A DNA stretch of 5,305 bases from Chloroflexota bacterium (GCA_030669775.1 DAOVCZ010000152.1:1-5305); one strand, 5' to 3'; positions 1 to 5,146 are shown, numbered from the stretch's first letter. Made by a program: numbers and translations. The notes: generated from the sequence alone by a model not told the origin.

Positions 1-1
1 C

Positions 2-808
2 AACATCGAGTTCCAGGCTGCCGGTCATATGCAGTTAGCGCGGCTTGAGAATGTGTTGGGGCACACCAAAGAAGTCGGAGAAGCTTTCGAAAAGATTCAG
101 GAATTGGAACAAACTGGGGAAGTTCCCAGTCCTACCCGCAACCGAATTATGGCCTTCCAGGTTGAGATGGCATTGATGCAGGATGATTTGCTCGGCGCAC
201 AACAGCTGGCAACTCAATTGAACGAGGATGTCGACGCTCATCCCTTCTATCGCTACATTGGGCTGACCAGGGAACGCCTGTTGATCGCCCAAGGTGAAAA
301 ACCTGAGGCCGCGCGACGTTTACGAGCGAAAACCGAATCTGCTGATCAGGCTGGGTGGATCTATGGCGGGATTGCAGTGCGAATTCTCGAGTCAATCGCG
401 ACGGAGGATCAGGAATGCGGATTGCAAATCTTGCTCGCGGCACTGGAGCACTCTCAGGCAGAAGGTTATGTGCGCGCTTATGTTGATCACGGACAGATCC
501 TGGCACCGAAACTAGTGGAAGCTGCACAACGGGGTGTGTATCCAGAATATATTGGCCGGATATTGAAAGCCATTCGCCAAGAATCCGATCGGGAAACCTC
601 TTCAACGCAGCTTGTCGAGCAGCTTAGTGAGCGTGAAATTGAAGTCCTGCGCCTGGTGTCAGCAGGATTGTCGAACCGGGAAATTGCCGCGAAGTTGTAC
701 TTGAGCCCAGGCACAATTAAAACCCATGTCCACAATATCTGCGGAAAGTTGGGGGTTGCTAACCGGACGCAGGCGGTAATGCGTGCCAGAGATCTAAAAA
801 TCATCTAA
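2..808 (+). CDS. LuxR-family (LAL/MalT-type) transcriptional regulator, C-terminal part, 5' truncated by window edge
   Basis: The reading frame is open to the left edge (an in-frame codon starts at base 2), so the Met codon at 29 is probably internal and only about 268 C-terminal residues are seen. The last 60 residues (bases about 623-805) form a LuxR/GerE helix-turn-helix: it starts LSEREIEVLRLV, continues with GLSNREIAAKLYLS and ends with GTIKTHVHNICGKLGV, the usual scaffold and recognition helices. Upstream is an alpha-helical, TPR-like region ending in an EGYVRAYVDHG segment, which is typical of the sensor part of large MalT-like ATP-dependent regulators (about 900 residues in the family). 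The N-terminal ATPase would lie outside the window. As a DNA-binding activator it may act on the next gene, but that is only inferred from adjacency. Family assignment is firm; ligand and targets are unknown. Confidence 0.93.
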   Translation, partial: NIEFQAAGHMQLARLENVLGHTKEVGEAFEKIQELEQTGEVPSPTRNRIMAFQVEMALMQDDLLGAQQLATQLNEDVDAHPFYRYIGLTRERLLIAQGEKPEAARRLRAKTESADQAGWIYGGIAVRILESIATEDQECGLQILLAALEHSQAEGYVRAYVDHGQILAPKLVEAAQRGVYPEYIGRILKAIRQESDRETSSTQLVEQLSEREIEVLRLVSAGLSNREIAAKLYLSPGTIKTHVHNICGKLGVANRTQAVMRARDLKII

Positions 809-1170
809 TCATCCAAAACCTGCAAGTTTGTTTAAGTCATAATCTCGGGTTGTTTGGTTTGGTATTTAACCTTCCAAGAATTGAATAAACCCGGCGAATA
901 TATCCTCTGTTAGATGACGGCAGCCCCCGATATTGATACATTATCTGTGTCATCCTTAGATTCCGACCTGAGACAACATTGGGAGAACAAGGATTGACAG
1001 AATAAGTGATAGGTGAACGCGATGGGTGAATCTTTTCAAACGCTTGAGGTTCAAGAGTTCAGTATTGTTTTTTGAACAGTATTACTTTGTTCAATCAGCT
1101 GGGAGACATATGAGGCACAAACGAATTTCAGTATCTAACTTCGATAATAATGATTGGGGAGAAATAGGTC
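809..1170 (+). other. Intergenic region (362 bases) with short palindromes, no convincing gene
   Basis: No supported gene is seen on either strand. It holds a hairpin-capable repeat at 934-952 (TGATACA / TGTGTCA, loop TTATC, one G:U pair), enclosed by GATGAC (913-918) and GTCATC (949-954). It also holds a 13-bp palindrome CTTGAGGTTCAAG (1043-1055) and a CAGTATT direct repeat at 1060-1066 and 1077-1083. A perfect TTGACA lies at 994-999 but has no matching -10 box 16-18 bases downstream, so I do not call a promoter. There is no clear terminator with a T-tract after the luxR stop. Confidence 0.6.
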
Positions 1171-1371
1171 ATGCAAAAGGTTGAGATCCGTGTTAAAGGA
1201 CAGATGGATGAGCATTGGTCCGAATGGTTTCAGGATTTTGAGATCTTGGCGAGTGAAGAGAATGAAACAATCATGCTAGGAGAAGTCAAGGATCAGGCAG
1301 CATTATATGGTCTGATTGCTAAGATGCGCGACCTGGGATTGACTCTCATTTCAGTTAATAATGTTGATTGA
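1171..1371 (+). CDS. Small uncharacterised protein (66 aa) downstream of LuxR regulator
   Basis: This is an intact 66-residue acidic protein with a good ribosome binding site, GGGGAGA at 1156-1162, eight bases before the ATG. The sequence has alternating strand and helix character. An N-terminal strand (VEIRVKG, residues 4-10) leads to a WSEWF motif (16-20), an acidic strand region (23-38), a helix with DQAALYGLIAKMRDLGL (41-57) and a final strand LISVNNV (59-65). This pattern suggests a small alpha/beta fold, possibly ACT- or ferredoxin-like, but that is a guess. I recall similar short hypothetical proteins in Chloroflexota and Actinobacteria with the same WSxWF and DQAALYGLL...RDLGL...SV pattern. 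There is no signal peptide, no transmembrane segment and no cysteine. Function is unknown. It is transcribed as its own unit or as a distal gene after the regulator, and two hairpins follow it. Confidence 0.85.
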   Translation: MQKVEIRVKGQMDEHWSEWFQDFEILASEENETIMLGEVKDQAALYGLIAKMRDLGLTLISVNNVD

Positions 1372-1398
1372 TTGGCTCCAGGGGAAATAGCCAATCGA
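1368..1398 (+). repeat. Hairpin overlapping the stop codon of the 66-aa gene
   Basis: GATTGGCT (1370-1377) pairs perfectly with AGCCAATC (1389-1396) around an 11-base loop. Two further pairs, one of them a G:U wobble, extend the stem to 1368 and 1398. The stem includes most of the TGA stop codon (1369-1371). No T-run follows, so it is not itself a classical terminator. It may protect the 3' end or assist the terminator immediately downstream. Confidence 0.55.
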
Positions 1399-1401
1399 GA
1401 C

Positions 1402-1432
1402 AAAATCGCCTGAGAATAACCAGGCGATTTTT
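1402..1432 (+). terminator. Rho-independent terminator after the 66-aa gene
   Basis: An 11-bp perfect stem is formed by AAAATCGCCTG (1402-1412) and CAGGCGATTTT (1421-1431), with an eight-base loop. The left arm is A-rich and the right arm ends in five Ts (1428-1432), so the hairpin could work in both directions. It separates the regulator/small-protein block from the sulfur operon. Confidence 0.88.
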
Positions 1433-1468
1433 CAATTCCCAAACCAGATCGATAAAAAACGATATGAC

Positions 1469-1484
1469 ATTGTTCAGGAACAAT
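1469..1484. promoter_or_regulatory. Perfect 16-bp palindrome, candidate operator
   Basis: ATTGTTC and GAACAAT are exact inverted copies separated by AG. With only a two-base spacer it cannot form a good RNA hairpin, so a dimeric DNA-binding protein is the likelier explanation. It lies 17 bp (centre to centre) upstream of the CRP-like palindrome and about 100 bp before the ArsR start codon. The cognate protein is unknown; ArsR itself or another regulator are both possible. Confidence 0.45.
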
Positions 1485-1486
1485 TC

Positions 1487-1500
1487 GTGACAAATGTCAC
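1487..1500. promoter_or_regulatory. CRP/FNR-family-like binding site
   Basis: The 14-bp palindrome GTGACAAATGTCAC has perfect 6-bp arms around AA. It matches the core GTGA-N6-TCAC of the CRP consensus (TGTGA-N6-TCACA). Its centre (1493.5) lies near -42 relative to the start predicted from the TATTAT box at 1524-1529, or near -71 relative to the TATATG box at 1553-1558. Both are positions used by CRP-type activators. This suggests activation by a CRP/FNR-type protein in response to redox, NO or carbon status, which is an inference. Confidence 0.5.
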
Positions 1501-1502
1501 TA

Positions 1503-1558
1503 TTGAGCTGCTCTGCCGTTTGTTATTATTTGCACAATTAAAACTATGCAGGTATATG
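1503..1558 (+). promoter_or_regulatory. Candidate promoter(s) of the sulfur operon
   Basis: Two overlapping sigma-70-like arrangements are visible. The first is TTGCAC (1530-1535), a 17-base spacer and TATATG (1553-1558), giving a short leader before the ATG at 1581. The second is TTGAGC (1503-1508), a 15-base spacer and TATTAT (1524-1529), suboptimal in spacing but with the CRP-like palindrome at about -42, as expected for a class II activated promoter. Which one is used cannot be decided from sequence alone. Confidence 0.4.
1531..1550. promoter_or_regulatory. Imperfect 20-bp palindrome over the promoter, candidate ArsR operator
   Basis: TGCACAATTA and AAACTATGCA form an imperfect inverted repeat, with seven of ten positions symmetric and TGCA at both ends. 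It sits between the TTGCAC and TATATG elements, where a repressor of the ArsR type commonly binds to control its own operon. The assignment to the adjacent regulator is inferred from position only. Confidence 0.3.
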
Positions 1559-1580
1559 AATACAAACAAAGGCAAAAACT

Positions 1581-1928
1581 ATGATATCCCCCACTCTGAC
1601 CCAGGAAATAACAGCCCTACATGCCGGAATCTGTTCGGCGCTGGCGGACCCACGTCGTATTCTGCTTCTATACGCTCTCAATGAGAAGCCACGTAACGTG
1701 AGCGAACTGGCAGAGGAGCTGGGTATCAGCCAACCTACTGCATCGCGCCACCTTAACATGCTGCGCGAACGTGGTTTGGTTACCGCCAAGCGGGAAGGGC
1801 AATCGGTGGTCAATTCACTCGCCGATCAGCGCATTATCCAGGCCTTGGACCTTCTGCGAGAAGTATTAGCTAGCAATCTCCAGAGTCAGGCAGCTTTGGC
1901 GGAATCAGTTACAGATAGTAAAGAATAA
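1581..1928 (+). CDS. ArsR/SmtB-family winged-helix transcriptional regulator
   Basis: This 115-residue protein has the standard ArsR fold. Helix alpha1/2 includes ALADPRRILLLYAL (residues 20-33). The helix-turn-helix is NVSELAEELGISQPTASRHLNMLRERGLV (39-67), and the wing is TAKREGQSVVNSLAD (68-82), followed by a C-terminal dimerisation helix (about 84-100). It is expected to act as a homodimeric repressor that leaves DNA when its inducer is sensed. The ELCVCDL-type metal site is absent (the corresponding helix reads NVSELAEEL). Cys18 is the only cysteine, so the two-cysteine persulfide switch of SqrR/BigR cannot form within one chain. The start at 1581 is supported by AAAGG (1568-1572) eight bases upstream. 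It is first in the operon, 24 bases before the SQR-like gene, which suggests control of sulfide or persulfide metabolism. The inducer is unknown. Confidence 0.9.
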   Translation: MISPTLTQEITALHAGICSALADPRRILLLYALNEKPRNVSELAEELGISQPTASRHLNMLRERGLVTAKREGQSVVNSLADQRIIQALDLLREVLASNLQSQAALAESVTDSKE

Positions 1929-1952
1929 AACAAAATTTACGGGAGAAGATTT

Positions 1953-3188
1953 ATGAAGAATCTGTTAATTCTGGGCGCTGGAACGGCGGGGACGATTGTC
2001 GCCAATAAGATGCGCCGCCTGTTGGACAATGACGAATGGCGCATTACCATCGTTGACCAGCATGAGACCCATTATTACCAACCGGGTTTTCTGTTCATAC
2101 CGTTTGGGATGTACAGCAAGAACGATGTGATCAAGCCCAAGCGGGACTTCATCCCCCAGGGTGTCGAACTGATCATGTCGCCGATCGAGGCAATCGAGCC
2201 GGAAAATAACCGGGTGAGGCTGGCAAAAGACGGCCGGATATTAAATTATGATTTTTTGGTCATCGCCACTGGTGCCCATACCCACCCAGAGGAGACTCCT
2301 GGGATCAAGGAAAACGGATGGCATAAAGATGTATTCGATTTCTACACCATCGAAGGTGCCGTGGCGCTTGCCAAGCACCTGCGCACCTGGCAAGGTGGGC
2401 GTATGGTGCTCAATGTGGTTGAAAATCCAATCAAATGTCCCGTGGCACCTCTTGAGTTCTTGATGCTGGCCGATTGGTTCTTCTACGAGCAGGGCATCCG
2501 TGACCGGGTAGAGATCACCTATGCCACCCCGCTTCCAGGCGCCTTCACCAAGCCGATCGCCTCCAAGCATCTGGGTGACATCCTTGAAGAGAAGGGCGTT
2601 AAAGTTGTGCCGGAATTCTATATCGAACGTGTAGATCCAGATGCAAAGAAGATCGTTTCTTACGAAGAGCAGGAACTTGAATATGATCTTTTAGTAACAG
2701 TACCGCTCAATATGGGTGCTGATGTAATCGGTAACTCCGGACTTGGGGATGACCTCAACTTTATCCCCGTTGACAAACACACTTTCCTTTCACCGAAATA
2801 CGATAATATGTTTGTCTTGGGTGATGCTGCCAATCTCCCGACTTCAAAGGCTGGTTCAGTAGCGCACTTTGCGGTAGATTGTTTTTCCGAGAATTTCTTG
2901 CGCTATATCGATGGCCTGGATATGCTGCCAACTTTTGACGGGCATGCAAATTGCTTTATTGAGTCTGGATTTGGCAAAGGTCTGCTGATCGATTTTAACT
3001 ACGATGTCGAACCGCTCCCCGGAAAGTACCCGCTGCCAGGAATTGGCCCCTTCTCCTTACTGCAAGAATCTGAGATGAACCACTGGGGTAAGATGCTGTT
3101 CCGCTGGTTGTATTGGAACACCTTGATCAAGGGAGAGGAAATGCCATTGCCAGCACGGATGACGATGGCTGGCAAGTGGGATAAATAA
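1953..3188 (+). CDS. sqr: Sulfide:quinone oxidoreductase-like FAD flavoprotein
   Basis: This 411-residue protein belongs to the SQR/flavocytochrome c sulfide dehydrogenase branch of the two-dinucleotide-binding flavoproteins. Visible parts are the N-terminal GAGTAG Rossmann loop (8-13) with Asp35 for the FAD ribose, the ATGAH motif (105-109), and a C-terminal FAD-contact stretch MFVLGDAANLP (286-296). Two cysteines fall where SQR catalytic residues are expected: Cys162 in NPIKCPVAPLE and Cys334 in ANCFIESGFGKG. Cys310 is an additional one. The C-terminal segment around HWGKMLFRWLYWNTL (377-391) is amphipathic and aromatic, like the membrane-anchoring helices of SQR; there is no signal peptide. 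Expected reaction: sulfide oxidation to sulfane sulfur with quinone reduction, at the cytoplasmic membrane. The start is supported by GGGAGAAG seven to nine bases upstream. Length is typical (about 400-435). A related persulfide or thiol oxidoreductase role cannot be excluded. Confidence 0.85.
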   Translation: MKNLLILGAGTAGTIVANKMRRLLDNDEWRITIVDQHETHYYQPGFLFIPFGMYSKNDVIKPKRDFIPQGVELIMSPIEAIEPENNRVRLAKDGRILNYDFLVIATGAHTHPEETPGIKENGWHKDVFDFYTIEGAVALAKHLRTWQGGRMVLNVVENPIKCPVAPLEFLMLADWFFYEQGIRDRVEITYATPLPGAFTKPIASKHLGDILEEKGVKVVPEFYIERVDPDAKKIVSYEEQELEYDLLVTVPLNMGADVIGNSGLGDDLNFIPVDKHTFLSPKYDNMFVLGDAANLPTSKAGSVAHFAVDCFSENFLRYIDGLDMLPTFDGHANCFIESGFGKGLLIDFNYDVEPLPGKYPLPGIGPFSLLQESEMNHWGKMLFRWLYWNTLIKGEEMPLPARMTMAGKWDK

Positions 3189-3198
3189 GGAGTGGAAA

Positions 3199-3915
3199 AT
3201 GGATCAATCAATGGTTGACCTGAACCAGAAGATCGACGCTCTCAGCGCACAAGTGGCTTTTCTCACCGAGCAAGCAAAAATAGCTGAACGCCAGCGAGCA
3301 GACCGGGCAGAATTGGTCCGCGACCTGACACCGATCGCCAACGAAGCTTTCCGTCTTTCAGTTGAACAGCTGGATGAGATCCAAGAATATATTGAATTGA
3401 GCGACTTGCTGCGTCTGGTGAAACGGGTAGTCCGCAACGGACGAAATTTCGAAAAGATGTTAAACCAGCTGGAAAGTTTGATGGACCTGGTAGAAACAGT
3501 TGGTCCGCTTGCTGATGAAGCGTTTGGAAAAGCTGTTGAGGAATTGACAGAGCTGGAGCGCAAAGGATATTTCGGCTTTGCCCGGGGCGGGATGCAGATT
3601 ATGGATAACGTTGTCACCTCGTTCAGCGAAGAAGATGTAAACCGACTAGGTGATAATGTCGTGCTTATCCTGAACACAGTTAAAGAAATGACCCAGCCCG
3701 AGATCATGAACTTCGTGCGTAATACACTGTTGGTCGCCGAACACGAAATCGATAAACCGGTCGACATATCCTATCTGGGCCTGATGCGAATGATGCGAGA
3801 CCCAGAGGTGCGCCGCGGCCTGGCGTTGACCATGCGCGTGCTGCACGTTGTTGGTGCGCAGGCTGGAGGTAATGGTAATGCCCAAGGTAAATCAACTGAA
3901 GTGGATGCTGGATAA
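3199..3915 (+). CDS. DUF1641 domain-containing protein
   Basis: This 238-residue protein is helix-rich, has no cysteine, no signal peptide and no clear transmembrane segment. Residues about 5-40 look like a short coiled coil. The DUF1641 signature is the region around GYFGFARGGMQIMDNV (123-138) together with PVDISYLGLMRMMRDPEVRRGLALTMRVLHVVG (187-219). Residues 43-63 (LTPIANEAF...) resemble 101-121 (VGPLADEAF...) at 9 of 21 positions, pointing to an internal duplication with a period near 60 residues. The last 18 residues are Gly/Asn-rich and probably disordered. The ribosome binding site AAGGAG (3187-3192) overlaps the stop codon of the SQR-like gene, only ten bases upstream, which suggests tight co-expression. 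Known DUF1641 members sit beside SQR-like flavoproteins or formate dehydrogenase genes. An accessory or docking role for the flavoprotein is inferred, not shown. Confidence 0.85.
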   Translation: MDQSMVDLNQKIDALSAQVAFLTEQAKIAERQRADRAELVRDLTPIANEAFRLSVEQLDEIQEYIELSDLLRLVKRVVRNGRNFEKMLNQLESLMDLVETVGPLADEAFGKAVEELTELERKGYFGFARGGMQIMDNVVTSFSEEDVNRLGDNVVLILNTVKEMTQPEIMNFVRNTLLVAEHEIDKPVDISYLGLMRMMRDPEVRRGLALTMRVLHVVGAQAGGNGNAQGKSTEVDAG

Positions 3916-3961
3916 ATAGCCTAAATAATAAAAAACATAATTAATTCCAATTGGAGGAAAA

Positions 3962-4279
3962 ATGACTACGAAAGAGATTGCAGACAAGACCGTACAAGTA
4001 AACGAGGAAGGCTTTATGACCGATCCCAATGAGTGGACTCAGGATATCGCAGCTGCGATCGCCAGCGAAGAGGGTGTCTCCGAGCTGACACCTGAACATT
4101 GGAAGGTCATTGATTACTCCCGGGAGGTAGGGCTTGAATCGGGCAGTGCGCCCACCCTGCGCAACATCACCAAAGGCGCTGGTGTCCCGACCAAGGAGTT
4201 GTTTGGTTTGTTCCCCAAAGGACCAGCCAAGAAAGTGGCCAAGATCTCCGGGCTGGGTAAACCAGAAGGGTGTGTTTAA
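3962..4279 (+). CDS. tusE: TusE/DsrC/DsvC-family sulfur carrier protein, single C-terminal cysteine
   Basis: This is a 105-residue protein of normal family length. Family marks are GFMTDPNEWTQDIA (17-30), an ELTPEHWKVIDYSRE helix (41-55), the PTLRNITKG segment (64-72) and the flexible C-terminal arm ending KPEGCV. The penultimate Cys104 is the conserved CysA that carries persulfide sulfur. The second cysteine of true DsrC, eleven residues earlier, is replaced by Ala93, and there is no other cysteine. It is therefore a one-cysteine, TusE-like carrier, not the trisulfide-forming DsrC that works with DsrAB. It acts in the cytoplasm and probably accepts sulfur from the DsrE2-type protein encoded 48 bases downstream. 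GGAGG (3953-3957) lies four bases before the ATG. A tRNA-thiolation role, as for E. coli TusE, is less likely because TusBCD are not visible and the neighbour is SQR-like. Confidence 0.9.
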   Translation: MTTKEIADKTVQVNEEGFMTDPNEWTQDIAAAIASEEGVSELTPEHWKVIDYSREVGLESGSAPTLRNITKGAGVPTKELFGLFPKGPAKKVAKISGLGKPEGCV

Positions 4280-4327
4280 TAACTAATGCGATTTTAGAGT
4301 ACATTCAAGGAAAAGGAAAAAACAAAA

Positions 4328-4831
4328 ATGTCTGAGGAAAATCGAAAAATAGCGTTTATCTGCTCTAAGGGCAATATGGATATGGTTTATCCTGCATTGG
4401 TGATGGGTTGGGCGGCGTTGGGCAACGGCATTGACGTGACCATCTTCTTCACTTTTTGGGGGATGGATATGATCAATAAAGCTCGCGTGGATCGCCTGGA
4501 GGTTGCACCGGTAGCGAACACCAGTATGAAGATGAACTTGATGGGTGTTGACACCGGCAACCTGGGCATACCCAACATCATGGGAGTTTTACCAGGGATG
4601 ACAGCCTTTGCCACCAAGCTGATGAATGATAAGATGGCTGGTATAGATGTTCCACCCGTGAGAGAATACCTAGAGATGCTGGTGGATGGTGGAGCAAAGT
4701 TATACGCCTGCAAGATGTCTGTAGACATGTTCGATCTAGAGATGGATGATTTTGTCGACGGTGTGATCGATATCGTCACCGCCAGTGATTTCATGGATAT
4801 GACTGAGGGGGCACAGATCGTCTTTATCTAA
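4328..4831 (+). CDS. dsrE2: DsrE/DsrF/DrsH-like (DsrE2-type) sulfur transfer protein
   Basis: This 167-residue protein matches the DsrE2 (DrsE_2) group. The N-terminal strand and loop AFICSKGNMDMVYPAL (9-24) contains Cys12. It is followed by the characteristic IDVTIFFTFWGMDMI stretch (35-49) and a later KLYACKMSVDMF (124-135) with Cys128, the position expected for the persulfide-carrying cysteine. DsrE-family proteins carry sulfane sulfur and pass it to TusA- or DsrC/TusE-type partners, and a TusE-like gene is directly upstream. Nineteen of 167 residues are Met, which is high. The hydrophobic stretches look like core strands, not membrane spans, and the extra N-terminal transmembrane region known in some DsrE2 proteins is absent, so it should be cytoplasmic. 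Start: AAGGA (4313-4317) lies ten bases upstream, with a second AAGG just before it. It is the last gene of the operon; a hairpin terminator follows about 97 bases later. Confidence 0.9.
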   Translation: MSEENRKIAFICSKGNMDMVYPALVMGWAALGNGIDVTIFFTFWGMDMINKARVDRLEVAPVANTSMKMNLMGVDTGNLGIPNIMGVLPGMTAFATKLMNDKMAGIDVPPVREYLEMLVDGGAKLYACKMSVDMFDLEMDDFVDGVIDIVTASDFMDMTEGAQIVFI

Positions 4832-4927
4832 GCCTCTCGACTGATAATTACAGAATTTCCTGCAATTTACGAGCATTTCTTGTGTCGCTAAATTTGGGGG
4901 ATTGTTGGAAAATGAAGAATTTAACCT

Positions 4928-4970
4928 TCTTGGCCTGGTATCTTTACCAGGTCAAGATGTTGTTTTATTT
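4928..4970 (+). terminator. Terminator hairpin of the sulfur operon
   Basis: A 13-bp stem is formed by 4928-4940 and 4945-4957 (core CCTGGTA / TACCAGG) with a TCTT loop and a single G:U pair (4933:4952). It is followed by a T-rich but interrupted tract, TGTTGTTTTATTT (4958-4970). The stem is strong; the broken T-tract makes termination likely but possibly incomplete. It lies about 97 bases after the stop codon of the dsrE2-type gene. Confidence 0.75.
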
Positions 4971-5083
4971 AATGAATTTCTAGAAGTAGTGAGGGAACTT
5001 TCTCGATAATCAGCAAGATGTGGGGGATTATATGTATCTAAACATGTTGTTTCCTTGTTCAAAATTTTTCGTAAATTATTCCC

Positions 5084-5101
5084 ATCAACCGTTTGGTTGA
5101 T
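5084..5101. repeat. Perfect 7-bp inverted repeat upstream of the ABC promoter
   Basis: ATCAACC (5084-5090) and GGTTGAT (5095-5101) are exact inverted copies around GTTT. No T-run follows, so it is not a standard terminator. It lies about 90 bases before the predicted transcription start of the ABC gene and could be an operator or a small hairpin at the end of an upstream transcript. Confidence 0.4.
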
Positions 5102-5146
5102 CGCAAAACCATCCTGCAGGTTAGCTTAAAATCCATCCCTCGTTGG

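Noticed and set aside
846..893. CGGGTT / AACCCG inverted repeat after the LuxR gene as terminator
   Set aside because: The loop would be 36 bases and no T-tract follows.
914..997. 27-codon frame (begins MTAAPDIDTL) in the gap after the LuxR gene
   Set aside because: No ribosome binding site, overlaps inverted repeats, and is of a length expected by chance.
994..999. Perfect TTGACA as -35 element for the 66-aa gene
   Set aside because: No acceptable -10 sequence lies 15-19 bases downstream.
1110..1184. Short frame starting ATG at 1110 and running into the 66-aa gene out of frame
   Set aside because: It ends just after the start of the better supported gene, which has the stronger ribosome binding site; composition shows nothing notable. 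Translational coupling is possible but unsupported.
1487..1684. Frame of 65 codons on the + strand starting near the CRP-like palindrome
   Set aside because: It overlaps the ArsR gene in another frame, has no ribosome binding site and shows no domain pattern.
3204..3767. Long reading frame (187 codons) on the minus strand
   Set aside because: It is the reverse-strand shadow of the DUF1641 gene, Ser/Arg/Thr-rich with low-complexity composition and no recognisable motif.
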